Below, piece after piece: positions 1 to 12,500 of a DNA stretch of 64,000 bases. Source of the stretch: Apoderus coryli (Eukaryota; Arthropoda; Insecta; Coleoptera; Attelabidae); assembly GCA_911728435.2 (NCBI GenBank), contig OU452209.1, forward strand, positions 10,150,869 through 10,214,868. Reading direction: 5' to 3'. Every line of letters starts with the position of its first letter. Within the stretch, counting starts at the first letter, position 1. A program made the translations under genes and the position numbers. The notes beneath the pieces were generated by a model. That model made no database searches, had not been told where the DNA came from, and saw only the letters and a list, made by a program, of their open reading frames with translations.

Positions 1-220
1 CGAGGAATATCCAGGCGGTGCACCTGGTGTTGGAATAAACTAAAACGAAGACGAAACACTTCATACCATTTCCCGGCATGCGTGGGTACACTATACCGTT
101 GCATTAGAGATTGCTTTGAAAATTTCCATAAGAGCATAGAATTATAATTATTTTCATGGTATTTTTATAAAAAATATCAAAAGAACGTTAGATCTTCTCG
201 TTTTTTTACTCCCAAATTCA

Positions 221-413
221 GAAATAGCGTTTATAACTGGCCTGAAACAGGTTTCTGCAAAACTTAAGTCAGAAAGGGCCATGACCTATAAACAAGTCAT
301 CAGCATTATGCTACTATTATAGTGCTCAGTCGCGTGACTTATTTAGACGTCATGGCCCTTTTGACCTTAAATTTTGCAGAAACTTATTTTAGGTCAGTTA
401 TAAAAGCAATTTC
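221..413. mobile_element. 193-bp inverted-repeat MITE
   Basis: The two arms, about 70 bp each, are imperfect inverted copies; both contain a TTTCTGCAAAA core and GGGCCATGAC. They start GAAATAGC on the left and rc-GAAATTGC on the right. TCA flanks both ends and may be a 3-bp target duplication. There is no coding capacity. I do not recognise the family. Confidence 0.6.
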
Positions 414-845
414 TCAAAGAAATACCTTAGATTTATGTAAAAAAGTTTGTTAGCACTAGACGCCCGCGTCGCAGCGAACGTGTTAACCAATTGGGCGAAA
501 TTCTTGTGTATGACTTTGAGGGAGTCCTAGGATGAATCCATTAGTTTTTGGTTTAAATTTTCACCAGTTAGGTAGTTGTAACCTATACCCTTATATATAT
601 ATAATATATATGTAGTTACTAGAAGTCTAAGAAAATTCCAATACGAAGTATATGTAGTAATTGAGTACTTTAACACATTGATAGAGCGTTCGCTTCGCAT
701 GCGGAAGGTTATGGCACAGTTTATACAGTTGGTTCTCATCGTGTCGGTACGTCTCATCTTCATGTCTTCAAAGCAATTCGCCGCTCGCATTGTTATAGTA
801 TAGTATCTTATAGTATATATAGATATAGTATAACATAGTAGCGGG

Positions 846-957
846 CCAGAAATGTAGATGGGAATACGACGAGTCGATGCCGTTTTCAGCGTCTAGTGGA
901 CCTTTTTATAGTATTTATTATTCTATGGTTATGGGTTCGAATCCCAGCTCTGGCAAT
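846..957 (+). other. tRNA-like (possibly tRNA-derived SINE) segment
   Basis: The segment GGTTCGAATCC near 940-950 is a perfect Pol III B-box/T-arm motif, followed by CTCTGGCA, which could pair with GCCAGA at 846-851 as an acceptor stem. The roughly 110-nt span is too long for a normal tRNA without an intron and I see no clean D-arm or anticodon arm. A decayed tRNA gene or tRNA-derived SINE head is the best reading. Confidence 0.3.
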
Positions 958-1084
958 ATATTTTTTTTTATTTTTGAATAAAGTAGTTAGTTTGTTACGT
1001 TAGTTTATTGGAAATAATGAAAATGATAAAATTATAATAATATTAAAATTCTGTTTCGTTACGAAGGTCATAATATATTTTTGA

Positions 1085-1133
1085 TTATATTATATCTTGT
1101 CGGGAAAGTTTTGGGGCAACACAACAGATTTTT
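1085..1133. repeat. 49-nt repeat shared with 62944-62992
   Basis: The block containing CTTGTCGGGAAAGTTTTGGG appears here and in the same orientation near the other end of the window, with two mismatches over 49 nt. It is likely the end of a dispersed repeat whose borders I cannot define. Confidence 0.6.
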
Positions 1134-1338
1134 TCTCATAGCATTGACACTGAAATCCAGATAGACTGTAGAACCCCGCTATAGTCTGGGTGCCCCACGC
1201 TGACCGAACACCACTTGAAATTGGAAGAACTGCCGTCTGGTCGAAGTAAGAACTCTCGAGTTTTAAAGGTTTGTTTTGGTTATACAAGCGCGAATAAGAC
1301 TAATTAAGTACTATGATATAATCAGTTTACTGTTTCAA

Positions 1339-1340
1339 AA

Positions 1341-1387
<47 letters not shown>
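1339..1387. repeat. (AT)n microsatellite
   Basis: An almost pure TA dinucleotide run of about 48 nt. Another short TA-rich run lies at 590-612. Confidence 0.95.
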
Positions 1388-1391
<4 letters not shown>

Positions 1392-1835
1392 AAAATGTTA
1401 TATTTATCATCTTTGAGTCAATCATCAAAATTTGTTGTCTTTGTTTACATTTGAATATTAAGAAAAGAAAAAAGTTATGGGTATTCAGTTGGAAATGTCT
1501 GAAGATGATGCAAACAATTGAATCGAAACGTTGCATTGTAATGGGTTAATTTGACAAAATTATAAATATGCTGTTCAACTTTGCAATTTTATGATAACCA
1601 GCAAAAAAGGAAAATATAAATATATATGATTCAAGATTGTTTTACAAAACAGAATCATTAGCAGTTAAGTTTAATTCTTTATAGGGAAATGGACTAGGTA
1701 AAATATACCTAAATACGTTTGTCTAATAGACAATATAAATTCATCTTGAGGCAGTTTTATTTCGCACTCCACTGATAAAAATAAACCAGTTTTCAAACAG
1801 AAAATGTAAAATAATGCTGTGATGTATGGGCTTAC

Positions 1836-2060
1836 CTGCAGCTTCCCGCATTTCTTCAGCCATCTGATGCCGACGTTGCCTCTTAGTCTCTTCCGTATAT
1901 GCATTATGCTCCGTTTCCAAAATGATTAAATTATTCGATTCAGGATGGACAATAAATTTTCTTGGTGTATACTCAAGTGGAAATGATACCTGATTAAAAA
2001 CAGCTCCCAATTTCTCCAATGCAAGAATACGAAGCGTGTTTGTTGATATAGCTACGATAC
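1836..2060 (-). CDS. SF3B3: SF3B3 coding exon 8 (residues 753-827), last one in window
   Basis: Acceptor TTTGTAG, donor GTAAGC. It encodes [34 protein letters not shown] and [14 protein letters not shown], ending phase 1. The following conserved block of SF3B3 is not found between 1 and 1835, so the next exon is outside the window. Confidence 0.95.
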
Positions 2061-5000
2061 CTACAAAGAAAGAAATATTCATGAATTGATAATTTACGGA
2101 AAAAATTAAAAAGTAAAGATCAGATACATAATCTTAATCAGTTTTTGTTGATTATAATCATTGTGGTTCAGGTGAAACACGGACAAAAAATATCATCATT
2201 TTTAACTTTTTGTAGACAAGATTACGAGACTCCCCTTTATTTAACCATGATTAGCATATAAATTTTTCAAAATGTTTCATAAGATCAAGATTGTGAAGTC
2301 ATTCAACATGTTAAGCTCTTTCTCTGATTTGGGCACCTTCACTATTAAATAAAGTACGGGACCAGCTTAATTTTCCATTTAAGCGAAAATAAAGGAGTAA
2401 ATTCTTTCATGGTAATTAAATATTTTTTATTAGTATTAATATTGTCGCAATACATCATTTAAGTTCCCCTCTAGAAAGTGTAAATAAACTAAAACATGTC
2501 TTTGTAAATAATAGCATTTCGATGTCTTGTCATACACTGCAAATTTGTTCCATTCAAGCTTTTATAATTTTTCCAGATTTACTACGTTAAAGTAAAATGT
2601 TAAATGGACATTTGTAAGCAATTACAAATCAGAACACAAGAAATGTTATTTGGCAAATTTCCCCTTTGAATAATACGTCTGGAAAACCTGCAAAATACTG
2701 ATCTAAAAAAAACGGAGGAGCCGGGTCTGAAAAATAAAGCATGCAGCCATAGTCAAATTGCTGCCGTGGCGATTAGGGATGAATACGCTGTAGCGTTGTG
2801 GTTAAAAAAGCACTTTTTTTGCGGGCCAAACAGTCCATTGCTTCGACAGCTGCTTGGTCTCGGGTTTGTAGTGGTAGTAGGTAGCTAGGTTCAAAATGAG
2901 CGGTTCCGCCCGGACTCCACTGCAACTACTCGAGTCTATTTTGGCTCATTCCTATTTATATTTAACTCAGCAACTCAATGAAGTAGATTATTTTACTGTA
3001 CGAGTCTTTTAGGCTCGCTGGTAGAAAGGCTACTTTACCGAATGTTGCCAGACAAAATCACCATTCGGAATTTTCCACCAAAACTGCCTGGCTCTTGATT
3101 TCGATGGATTAATAAATGCCTTCGAATGTAGCAAACCGAAATGAACCAGGTATTAAGTATGTATTCGACAGTAGGCCATGTCCTTCCCCTTTAACCAAAG
3201 TGGCCAGGGATTCAGACCAGAGTCAGATTACTTCGCTTAGGTCGTTCGCTGTAAAGTTTTAGTGTAGTGGTTGATTCCATGTTCCGTCTACGGTTACGTA
3301 GGGCAGCCCTTATTCCTGGTACAATACATTTGAAATTAAAATTGTCATCGATCTTATATTGGAAAGATGCCGCCATTTGAAGTAAATCAATGTTCATAAT
3401 CTAATGACGAATTCTGACCAGTCAGGGGAAAGAAGTTAAAAGTAGGTTAAGTTACTGACTACATTTATGAAAGATTCATATGCATAAAAAATTTAGAATG
3501 TTTGATTTATACAAAAAAAATTATGAACCATAAAATAAGTGTTAAATCAAAAAATATTACATACCTTCAGGACACTGCTCGGAACTGAACCCAGAAGCAT
3601 ACTCTAAACCTCCATAAGACAGCGGCGTTAGATAGAAACGACTTTGATAATAATAACTCAACCACGATCTGCTACTCATAGCTAATACTGCTTCCGACTG
3701 TTGCATACGGATACGGAACAGTTTCACTGGTCTCGAACCCAAATAACGAGTACGTGTATCGGTTAAATCACCGGTGACTGGATCCAAAACAGTTCGTAAC
3801 ATACCACCATTTTGTAAACCAATATTCAAGTAGAGCGTGCTGGTTGTACTTACTGCTGCTGCGTTATCTGCTTCTCGATCTGTACATCTAAATAGAATAG
3901 AAATTAAAAACTAATAAACTGAATCTTTATTTCGCAAGACTTTACGTATATACAGTATGTCCACGGATGCGGTTAACAAGAGGACAAGTGGATCAAAAAT
4001 TGAAAGATACGAAAAAAAGTTATTCTTGATAAAAATGTTTGCTTGTCAAAAAAATAAGAACTACCATGAAAAAAAATATTTTAATTAAACAGGGCGTCTC
4101 AAAAAGGCAAAACTATAAAATTAAACAAGAGCAAACAGTCATATTTTGGTGTCTTAGCGTAAAATGATAAATAGAAAAAATGCTCCAAATTTAATCCTGA
4201 GCCTGATTCCAGAGTTACAGAAGAATATTTAAATTTATGAAAAAAAATTTTTTTTCCATGTGTACATGTCCGCTATTTAATACTTTTACTTAATTATTAC
4301 CTTTACATTAGGTACCTTATTGTTGTTGTAGTAGTTGTCAGTGTCAAAAAAAATAAGAACTACCTACTATGAAAAAAATTATTTTTATTAAACAGGGCGT
4401 GTCAAAAAGGCATAAACATAATATTAAACAAATTAAAATGAAAATTGAAACGCAAATTAATAAACAGGAATAAACATAACGCAATCATAACACAGGCCAA
4501 CACACATTTTGGTGCCTGCGATTTTTTAACTGTTCCTGAGTAATTTTTGGATGCAGAATGTAAAAAGGTTCTCAGATTTTGTCTATCAGATCTAGTTTTT
4601 GAGATTTTTTAAAAAATTGTGTATATAATTTACGTTATAACTGTTATAATATATAATATTACTATTGACAGTTAAAAAAAATAAAGACACATGGATTTAA
4701 GTATTTATTGCAAAAACTTAATTTACATAATTACATTAGTCACTAATCACATAAAAATTTTCTTTTATACGATTTTCTAGAATGGAGTTTACTAGGGCAG
4801 TCTCGCTGAAGGCTCCAGCAGTAGTCCGCCATCATGTGGCTATCCCATCGTCCTTGATAACGATCTTCCATAGTTTTAATATCCTGGTGGAATCTTTCCC
4901 CCTGTTCTTCACTACAATCACCTAAGTTTTCTGGAAAACGATCTAGGTGGCTGTGGAGGTAGTGAACTTTTATACTCATGTTACAGCCGAGAATATTAAA

Positions 5001-8000
5001 ATTTGAAAGCATAGTTTCCACTAATTCTACGTAATTGTCTGCTTTATGATTGCCAAGAAAATTTTGTACTACTTGAACAAATGAACTCCAAGCGTTAGAT
5101 TCAGTCTCGTTCATTGATGTGGTGAATTGTGGATCTTTAACAAGTTGCCTTATTTGAGGACCATCAAATATACCAGCTTTTAGTTTTTCCGTGCTAATGC
5201 CAGGAAATTTACGTGACAAATACCCAAAACAATTTCCATCTCGATTTAAGGCCTTCACAAATTGCTTCATTAGGCCTAGCTTGATATGCAAGGGCGGAAG
5301 TAAGATTTTTTCTCTTGAAACCAAAGGTTCGTTGATCACGTTTTGTATTCCTTGAATCATGACATCTCTTGAAGGCCAATTTTTGTTAACCCAGTGCTCA
5401 TTTTTAGCTCTGCTGTCCCAAAGGCACAAAAAACAAGGATATTTTGTATAACCACTCTGCTGTCCAAGGAGGAAGTTAATCATTTTTAAATCAACACAAA
5501 TTGACCACTGATGTTCTTCGTATTTAATTTTTCTCAAAACTAATGCTATTGTTTCATATTCTTCCTTCATGGTAGTAGAATGACCAATAGGAATTGAGCC
5601 ATATTTGTTACCGTTATGTAAAAGAACACATTTTAAACTACGTTTTGAACTGTCAATAAAAAGGCGCCAATCATCTGGAGTGTATTCAGGCAAACCCATT
5701 TTTTCTAAGAGCCCTTTTATATTGTTACAGAATACCAAGTCATTTTCCTGAGTGAAAAAAGGCAGCAGATCCTTATCTCTTTTACGATAAAATGTAATAT
5801 TAGTACCTCGACAAAGTAGATTTTTTTCTTTTAATCTGGATGCAAGTAATTCAGCGGATTCCTTTGAGAGATTCAGGTCTCTTATAAGATCGTTTAGTTC
5901 TTCTTGATTGAAACACTGCGGAGTTGCTAAATCTGCTTCAAAATCGCTGTCGTTTTCTGATTGAATTCTTTTAACTTCGTCAGACGTTGATGTTTCTGTA
6001 TCATCTTCTGTCAGTTTGGGTAGACTGCTGAATGATGGAACGGGTATTTCTTCCGAATGCACTACAGGCCTTCTTGCAGAATCTAGATCAGGATATGTCC
6101 ATTTGTGTCTATTGTTTCTATTTATGCCTTTAATATTAACGAGACAAAAATAGCAGTCGTCATGATGGTTCCGCGGTTCTCTCCAAACCATTGGTACACC
6201 AAACTTTAGGCACTTCCTCTTTCCAGTTGTCCACTGTCGCAAATGTTCAACACATGTTTTACATATGAAATGTGGGGCCCAAGATTTATCTTGATCTCCT
6301 AAATGAACGCCAAAATAGGCAAGATAAGCTCTTTTCACAAAGTCAGAAATCCTTTTTCTGCTCTCTTTCAAAGTGTATTCACCACACACATAACAAAAAA
6401 CATCGGGATGATTTACACAGGTACGTCTGCTTGTGGATGCCATTGTTTCAGTTTAGTGTCTTGATACTACAAAACGACCAAAATTTACACAAAATGATAG
6501 CACAACTTTACTTGGGAAAACTCAGTAATATACTAAATCAAGTACAGCCAAGCAGGTATAGAAGGATCGGGTCATAGGCAATTACAGGTATAAAAGTAAG
6601 TAAGAGCATTGTATTGAGTAGTTCCTAGTATAGGAACATTGGGTCAGGGACAATTCCAGGTATCCATTTGGCTAATTAGATTCTGGGAAATTCCTATTTT
6701 GACGATTAAGTACATATTTATCTCTTTATTTGTTGTCCTTTATCAGAAAAAAATATATCATTTAACCTGTAACGTGTATCTCAAAAACTAGAGCTGATAG
6801 AAAAAATCTGGTGGCATTTTTGGAATCAGCACATTAAAAACATCTAAAATCAGATGTTAGATTTCTGGCACCAAATTTTTTTTTTCATTTTGTTGGCCTG
6901 TGTAATCGTGATTCAAACACCCCTCTCCCATATTCAACACACTTTTCCCACTGCTTCCTAATGTGATCAAAACTGGCTCGAATCTCTTGAATTGTCAATG
7001 ATTCTACGGCTCGCCTGATTCTTAATTTTAAAAGTTCAATATTGGAATCCATTGGTTGCGCATAGGTAAGCTGCTTTAGATGGCCCCAAAGGAAAGAATC
7101 GGCTAATGTCAGGTCGGGACTTCCTGGGGGCCATAAAATTGGTCCATTTCTGCCTATCCATCTGACACCGAACTTCTGGTTCAGCCATTCTCTAACCTCT
7201 CCAGCGCAATGTGCAGGGCATCCATCGTGTTGAAATTGCGATCATCCAGGGGCAGCTCTTCGAGATTATCGCAAAAGAATGTATCTAATAGTTGCAAATA
7301 GCTCGCTCTGTTACAAGTATCATCGAAAAAATAAGGCCCAATGATACCGTAATATGAAATAGCACACCACACATTGACTTTTTGCAGTACTGACGTCTTG
7401 CGCGATTTCTAAATTCGGGATTCTCTTTACTCCAATATCTCACATGTTTAGAAGCTACAGTTCCGTTGGTTGAAAATGTTGATTCATAAGAAAATATTAT
7501 AAGCTTGTGAAAATTGCTATTGCCGTTTAAAATCTGATTTACAATCCACAAGCAAAAATCTAGCCTTTTTGCTTCATCCCCAGCCTCCAAAGTTTGGTTG
7601 AAATGAGGCTTGTAAAGATAAATTTTATTTTCTTTTAAAATTTTTTGAATGGTAGATTTTCCCACCACCTCTAAATTCTTAGCCCTGTTTCTTAAAGAAA
7701 GCAATTGATTTTCATTTACTGATGCCAATATCAAAACTGTACTGACATCGTTCTCATTATATTGTTTCTTTTCTTTTTTAATATCAACTAGCTGTTGCCC
7801 TCGAGGCACGAATAGCTCTCCATATTTAAGTGTAAAAGTAATAATTTTATGACCTTTTTGTCATTTATCTAAATTTTTGTTTTGTTTTAGACATCAGCTA
7901 TTTTTTTTTTTTTTTTTGTATCGGGTTTTGTGCCTTTTTCTTCTCTTTGGAGGCACTATTTATACGCAGATATTTCATATTTCAGATCTAGGCCAAATTC

Positions 8001-9500
8001 TTGTACGCAAAATAATTGATTTTTTTTTAGTTTTATTATAAAATTTATTTTGCCCCCTTTTCTACTATTTACGAACGCCTATGTAAACAAAATTGTTATG
8101 CTGCATGTTGTAGGTTATCCGTTAAGTGGTTTTTGAGTTATCACGGATACAATTTTTTCCTGACCCTTTTATAGAATTTTCACGGACGCCTATGGAACAT
8201 TAATTTTTGTCGTGTATTTTTAACACCAATTCAACTAGTTAAATATAAAATTTTTTACATTTTAATTTTTTTTTCATTTTACCCCTTTTTTTTACTATTT
8301 ACGAACGCCTATGTAAATAAAAATTTTATTCTGCATTTTTTAGGTTATCTTATATGAAAGCTATATATAATTAGCCAATTTTTCTGGTATATTTGGGAAA
8401 CATTTTTTTTTCGTTTTTGACCCTTTTTTAACACTATGTTCGAACGCCTGTGTGAACTAATTCTTTTATGTAACATTTTTTAGGTTATATTCTATCACAA
8501 CTATAAAAAATTATTCAATATTTCGGATAAGTTTAAGAACTATGATTTTTTAAATTTTTGAAACCTCTTTTAAACCCGTTGCCTACGCTCAATGTTAATC
8601 ACCACCTATAATTATCCTGTAGTATTTTCGTACCAAATGTGGTTAAAATCCGTTAAGTGGTTTTTGAGTTATCACGGATACAAATTTTTTCTGACCCTTT
8701 TATAGAATTTTTACGGACGCCTATGGTACATTAATTTTTGTCGTGTATTTTTAACACCAATTCATCTAGTTAAATATAAAATTTTTTACATTTTAATTTT
8801 TTTTTATTTTACCCCTTTTTCTACTATTTACGAACGCCTATGTGAATAAAAATTTTATGCTGCATTTTTTAGGTTATCTTATATCAAAGCTATATATAAT
8901 TAGCCAATTTTTCTGGTATATTTGGGAAACGTTTTTTTTTTCGTTTTTGACCCTTTTTGAAACTATTTTCGAACGCCTGTGTGAACCAATTCTATTATGG
9001 AATATTTTTTAGCTTATATTGTATCACAACTATGAAAAATTATTCCATATTTCGAATAAGTTTAGGAAATATATATTTTTTATGTTTTGACCCCTTTTCC
9101 ACTATTTACGAACGCCTATGAAAGTAAGTTATTCATGACACATTTTATAGGTTATATTCTATCAAAACTATCAATAACTAGTTAATATTTCTGGTATTTT
9201 TAAGAAATACGTTTTTTTTTAATCTTTTTTACCCCATTTTACACTATTTTCGAACGCCAATGTGGTCTAATATTTTATGTTCAATATTTTAGGTTATATT
9301 CAATTAAATGCGTAAAAAATTATGCAGTATTTCGGATAAGTTTAAGAACTATGAATTTTTTTAATTTTTGAACCCTCTTTTAAACCCTTTGCCTACGCTC
9401 AATGTTTCCCAAAATCTAATCAGCTCCTTCCCATGTCCAATAGTATTTTTGTACCAAATTTGGTTAAAATCTGTTAAGCGGTTTTTGCGTTTTCGTGGAT

Positions 9501-9543
<43 letters not shown>

Positions 9544-12500
9544 TTTTTTTAAAACTACTTATTTATGTATAAAATGACCAAAAAGAAGTATTTCCGGTGA
9601 AATTAAAAAAAAATTTTTTTTCATGAAACTAATAGTCTCCATATATACATATATTACATATATGATATGGAGAGCTAAAAACTGATCCTGCTCTTTCAAA
9701 TTTTTTCACCAATTTGTGAACAGCAACTTTCGAAACGCATATGCCAGGAAATTTGCGGTGGAATTCCTCTACTACATAGCGATAAGAGCAGTGATTACTT
9801 CCATAGCATTGCACTATAAAAACTCTTTGTTCTACGGTCAGCATTTTGGAGAATACTTTAACACTGACAAGACAACTTTTTTTTGACACTCACAACTACT
9901 ACAACAACAATAAGGTACCTAATGTAAAGGTAATAATTAAGTAAAAGTATTAAAATGCCAACATGCACACATGAAAAAAAAATTTTTTTTTCATAAATTT
10001 AAATATTCTTCTGTAACTCTGGAATCAGGGTCAGGATTAAATTTGGAGCATTTGTTCTATTTATCATTTTACGCTAAGACACCAAAATATGACTGTTTGC
10101 TCTGGTGTAATTTTATATTTATGCCTTTTTGAGACGCCCTGTTTAATAAAAATAATTTTTTTCATGGTAGTTCTTATTTTTTCGACAAGCAAACATTTTT
10201 ATCAAGAATAACTTTTTTTCGTATCTTTCAATTTTTGATCCATTTGTCCTCTTGTTAACCGCATCCGTGGACATACTGTAGAGAAAATCCTATAGACATT
10301 ATCTGAGATTCTTACCCCATTTCAACAATACATAAAGATTCTGCACATCCCGGCAATATTTGCATAGCTCTAGCAACTAACACATCGCTAGGTGACAACG
10401 ACATAATACGAACAGTATTATCTGCCAAACCAACTGCCAAAAAAGGGGATCGGAGCTCACCCTGAGGAACATTTGCTAATGCCATACACAGGACTTCAGA
10501 GTTCATGCGTATACGTTCTTCACATTCGTGTAATTGTCCACTCTGAAAATAAAAGACAATTTTGAGTGTTACATCCATATACGTTTGTAATTTTTATGGT
10601 GCTCTTCTTCTAACTAGTAAAGTAGGGATAGTAAATGTAGTTTTTTGATTCACTCCACGGCACTACCAAGATACCGCGGAGGCGACAAAAAACACAACAA
10701 TTTAGCATAAATAACAGTTCAGAAGATTAATTTAAACATCTTCCGACCTTCTTTTTATGCAAAAAGGTGCTACTTTTAGTAAAGCAACTGTATTGCGCGC
10801 GTTGCATGTGGTTCAGTCCTGCTGAAACAACATGCTTTAAAACCCAACCCAATCCCTTCCAATTGAGGTACGGAAAAGTTAGTAATAATACACTTAAAGC
10901 CAAGTCGAAATTCCAACCGTATCCATATCGATCTACGCATGCGCAAACTCGATACGGTAACAGATATGTGTTACGGGCTACGTATCGACACGGACCTTTT
11001 CGGTAGACGTATCCGGCGACGGATCTATTAAATGTCGATTTACGCGAAGAAAAGTGTTTATAACCTAATTTTGCATTTACTTTTTAAGAATGTTTACAGG
11101 AACTCAAGTAAAATTTGTTATTTAACTAATATAATTATTCTTCATATAATATATCAACATGTAATATACGCAGAAGGATGGCATCCTCCAAATCATGGTC
11201 ATTAGCAAACACAAAGCGATCAATCATAGCATTCATGGTCGTGCTTTCGTTTTATAAAAATAAAATATAAAAATCCAAACAACAAAAACACAAAAGTTGG
11301 GTTATAAAACCAGATTTGACATTGATATATGACATTTGAAGGTTCCGTATACGTTTTGGTGGATTAGTGGCTTTAAGGGCTCATTTTCCCATTAGCGTAA
11401 TTCGATGCGATAGGTATCCGGAAAGGTATAAAAATGCATATTTGGCTTTAAGTGGCTCTATACCGTTCACCTGTAAAGTTCTACCCCTAAACAGTTTTGA
11501 AAACATGGTCCAATGATTCCACCGTACTATAAAGCGCACCAATTAGCTTGTGGATTATCATTACTGCAAATGCCGCAATTTTACATAGGCATGTAACAAA
11601 GCGTGCGTGAAATTGTATCAATAGCAATGTTTCTTCGACCCATGCACCAAATACAAGGCGCGGATGATGATCTTGTGGCTTGTACAAGTTGAGTCTTCTA
11701 AACACTTAAACCAAGATTTTTACGCAAAATATTTCATAGTGGACACGTTTTTAACTGTTGAGAACTATGACGAATTGGCACATTTGATCATCACGCAAGC
11801 CATAAATGGCTTGTTGTGTGCGCACTTTACAACGTTGTATGGGAGTGGAAACGATCGATAGTTCCTCGAATCAAATGATCTGATGGACGATTATCATAAA
11901 ATATACCTAATGCCCGATAAGTTTCTCAAATTGAACCAAGTAAATTTCAACAATTTGCAGACGTTGCTCCAGGTGAATTTATTCATGATGAATTCCCACG
12001 TTAAACTAACCTCAAAACAACCGAGAACTGTCAAATCGACTGTTACAGAAAATAGTTTTGCCAATTCTTGTCTTTATGTCGATACGAAAAAAATATTCAC
12101 CGAACTTTCATTATAGAAAAAAAATATGATATACTGACCTTATCCATTTCAAAATACACTAGTTCACCACCAGCCAAAGCAATAACAACTTGGCGTTGAT
12201 TCACTGCACATTTTACTATTTCTTTTTTGCCGGCTTTCCATTCATTTACACGTTTGTCTGAACAAATCTGACGAATACCATTTGGGTATACCTGGAAAAG
12301 GAAAATCTATTTTATAGGAACAGAATAATGTAACTTGTTTACTTGAAAGAATACTTTTTTTGAGTCTTATTCTCTTATTCAAGATACTATCTACTTATAA
12401 TACATATTTGGGAGACCTGAACATGATATAAAGCATATCATATCCAGTACCATGAAGGATTTGTATGTATACTTAAGAATTATTATTAATAAATTCATCT

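Larger units (their letters stand above)
7815..9675. mobile_element. 1.86-kb non-coding TIR element with internal tandem repeats
   Basis: Short TIR GCTCTCCATAT/ATATGGAGAGC, flanked by TA duplications (7813-7814; 9676-9677), cuts the mariner transposase frame. There is no transposase inside. The interior has at least nine spaced copies of a unit containing CGAACGCCTATG, a (CAGA)n tract and a CCAAATTTGGTTAAAATC segment. It is a large non-autonomous element mobilised in trans. Confidence 0.75.
6903..9844 (-). pseudogene. Mariner/Tc1-like DDE transposase, frameshifted and split by insertion
   Basis: The reading frame starts [17 protein letters not shown] (9844), with a helix-turn-helix of the mariner type ([17 protein letters not shown]). 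It is then cut by the 7815-9675 element and resumes at 7809 in a different frame. The catalytic part contains [15 protein letters not shown], then after a frameshift [15 protein letters not shown] further frameshift leads to [17 protein letters not shown] and [17 protein letters not shown], ending GRGVFESRL at a stop immediately before the inserted 4491-6902 element. The second and third catalytic Asp are visible (HDG, SPD). The first is replaced: FSYES stands where relatives have F-x-D-E. At least three frameshifts plus the insertion mean it cannot be active. Confidence 0.85.
3953..10278 (-). mobile_element. Tc1/mariner-type transposon with ~400-bp TIRs, twice interrupted
   Basis: Left end CAGTATGTCCACGGATGCGG and its inverted copy at 10278 are flanked by TA on both sides (3951-3952; 10279-10280), the Tc1/mariner target duplication. 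The inverted repeats stay alignable for about 400 bp (3953-4353 and 9877-10278). A decayed IS630/mariner-like transposase is on the minus strand between them. Two unrelated TIR elements lie inside: 4491-6902 at the transposase stop codon, and 7815-9675 between the HTH and catalytic parts. The whole 6.3-kb stack sits in one SF3B3 intron. Without the inserts it would be about 2.05 kb. Confidence 0.9.

Noticed and set aside
2..43. Plus-strand open tail reading EEYPGGAPGVGIN then a stop
   Set aside because: Only 13 codons are in the window and no family could be assigned. It is inside the predicted SF3B3 gene on the other strand, so chance is as likely as a gene end.
1741..1835. Extension of the SF3B3 exon 8 frame past the donor
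   Set aside because: The frame continues to a stop but the sequence after GTAAGC no longer resembles SF3B3; it is intron read-through.
2760..2890. Possible SINE with Pol III promoter
   Set aside because: GTTGTGGTTAAAAAAGC and GGTCTCGGGTTTGTAG are only weakly like A and B boxes and no tail or second copy is seen.
10767..11006. Plus-strand open frame
   Set aside because: It lies across the border of a MITE-like repeat and shows no domain or splice context.
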